From positions 444,225 to 508,224 of the forward strand of contig CAVXOW010000009.1 of assembly GCA_963763485.1 (NCBI GenBank): a stretch of DNA of 64,000 nucleotides, read 5' to 3'. The translations under genes and the position numbers were made by a program. Under the pieces are notes generated by a model. That model was not told the DNA's origin. It saw nothing but the letters and a program-made list of their open reading frames with translations, and did not search any database. Positions 63,736 to 64,000 of this stretch are shown one piece after another. Every line of letters begins with the position of its first letter. The first letter of the stretch is position 1. The DNA comes from CAWCKS01 sp963763485 (GTDB lineage Bacteria > Pseudomonadota > Alphaproteobacteria > Rhizobiales > Xanthobacteraceae).

Positions 63736-63973
63736 GCTTATCCAAACGACTAGTTGGCCTGCCTGGTGAAATGCTCAATTCGGGTAGAATAACGAAAAGT
63801 GCCAACCTGGCCCCGATCACTGGAAAGGCTGGTAGCTGGCGATCAAAAGGGGATGAAAACGCGGCGAGGAGGGGTCCTCCAATCTAAGCATTGCAGTGCA
63901 ACGGCGCAGTGACGATCTTCACCCGCGATTAACCAAACTCACGGACCTTACCTGGGTCGCGGCTCTTTCTGGC

Positions 63974-63996
63974 GCGGCGTTCCTCCCGAACGCCGC
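63974..63996. terminator. GC-rich hairpin at the right edge
   Basis: GCGGCGTTC and GAACGCCGC form a perfect 9-bp stem with loop CTCCC. No T run is visible before the window ends. It may end a transcript from either side; no gene is visible from 63736 on. Confidence 0.35.
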
Positions 63997-64000
63997 CGGT

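Noticed and set aside
1..64000. CRISPR array, rRNA operon or complete insertion sequence
   Set aside because: No regularly spaced repeats, no rRNA sequence, and only a fragment of an IS110 transposase at 63640.

Overview
The window looks like a chromosomal stretch of a high-GC alphaproteobacterium close to Bradyrhizobium/Rhodopseudomonas. The reasons are strongly GC-rich codon use, a rhizobial-type tRNA-Gly(TCC), many ABC importers with catabolic enzymes, and extragenic palindromes built around GGAAAAGTGTGAAGCGG that I know from Bradyrhizobium genomes. The species is not determined.

Layout. (1) 0-10.6 kb is ordinary chromosome: a LysR regulator divergent from a ring-cleavage dioxygenase, esterase and epoxide-hydrolase-like operon with a clear LysR box between them; Dps; a GrlR-like protein; a frameshifted MFS carrier; a split thiamine-diphosphate decarboxylase; and a cobalt-type nitrile hydratase operon (alpha, beta, activator). 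(2) 10.6-19.5 kb holds a hydrolase, an intact tRNA-Gly, and the remains of an integrative element: three broken genes (integrase, small linker protein, MerR-like regulator) facing an intact-looking leftward-controlled module of MT-A70 methyltransferase, Toprim primase and SF2 helicase. A repeat cluster inside the helicase gene could be a replication origin. A tRNA-Ser 3' fragment follows. (3) A 489-bp direct repeat at 19.6 kb recurs at 54.9 kb and brackets a roughly 35-kb accessory block. (4) Inside that block: a GntR-controlled SDR, enolase-superfamily dehydratase, NitT/TauT-type importer and SMP-30 lactonase (20.7-28.1 kb); an amidohydrolase, RpiR regulator and Dpp/Opp-type importer (28.2-36.1 kb); a Liv-type importer with two acyl-CoA ligases and a cytochrome P450 (37.8-47.7 kb); and a sulfite-dehydrogenase-like (SoeABC) operon, full of frameshifts, divergent from a LysR regulator (48.5-54.4 kb). 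(5) 55.7-62.5 kb carries two orphan oligopeptide-type binding proteins, a double-domain CaiB CoA-transferase and a crotonase. (6) The right edge has small genes and an IS110 transposase remnant.

How it works together. The accessory block is a set of uptake-plus-activation modules: binding protein, permeases and ATPases bring in organic acids, peptides or sulfonate-like compounds; CoA ligases, P450, CoA-transferase, lactonase and dehydratase start their breakdown; a sulfite oxidase could detoxify sulfite released from sulfonates. This reading is inference from families and order.

A quality caution: at least eight genes are interrupted by single-base insertions, nearly all lengthening an existing base run by one, and the soe operon has many. 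This uniform pattern fits residual sequencing error at least as well as gene decay. The two nonsense mutations in the integrative element are of a different kind and look like real decay.
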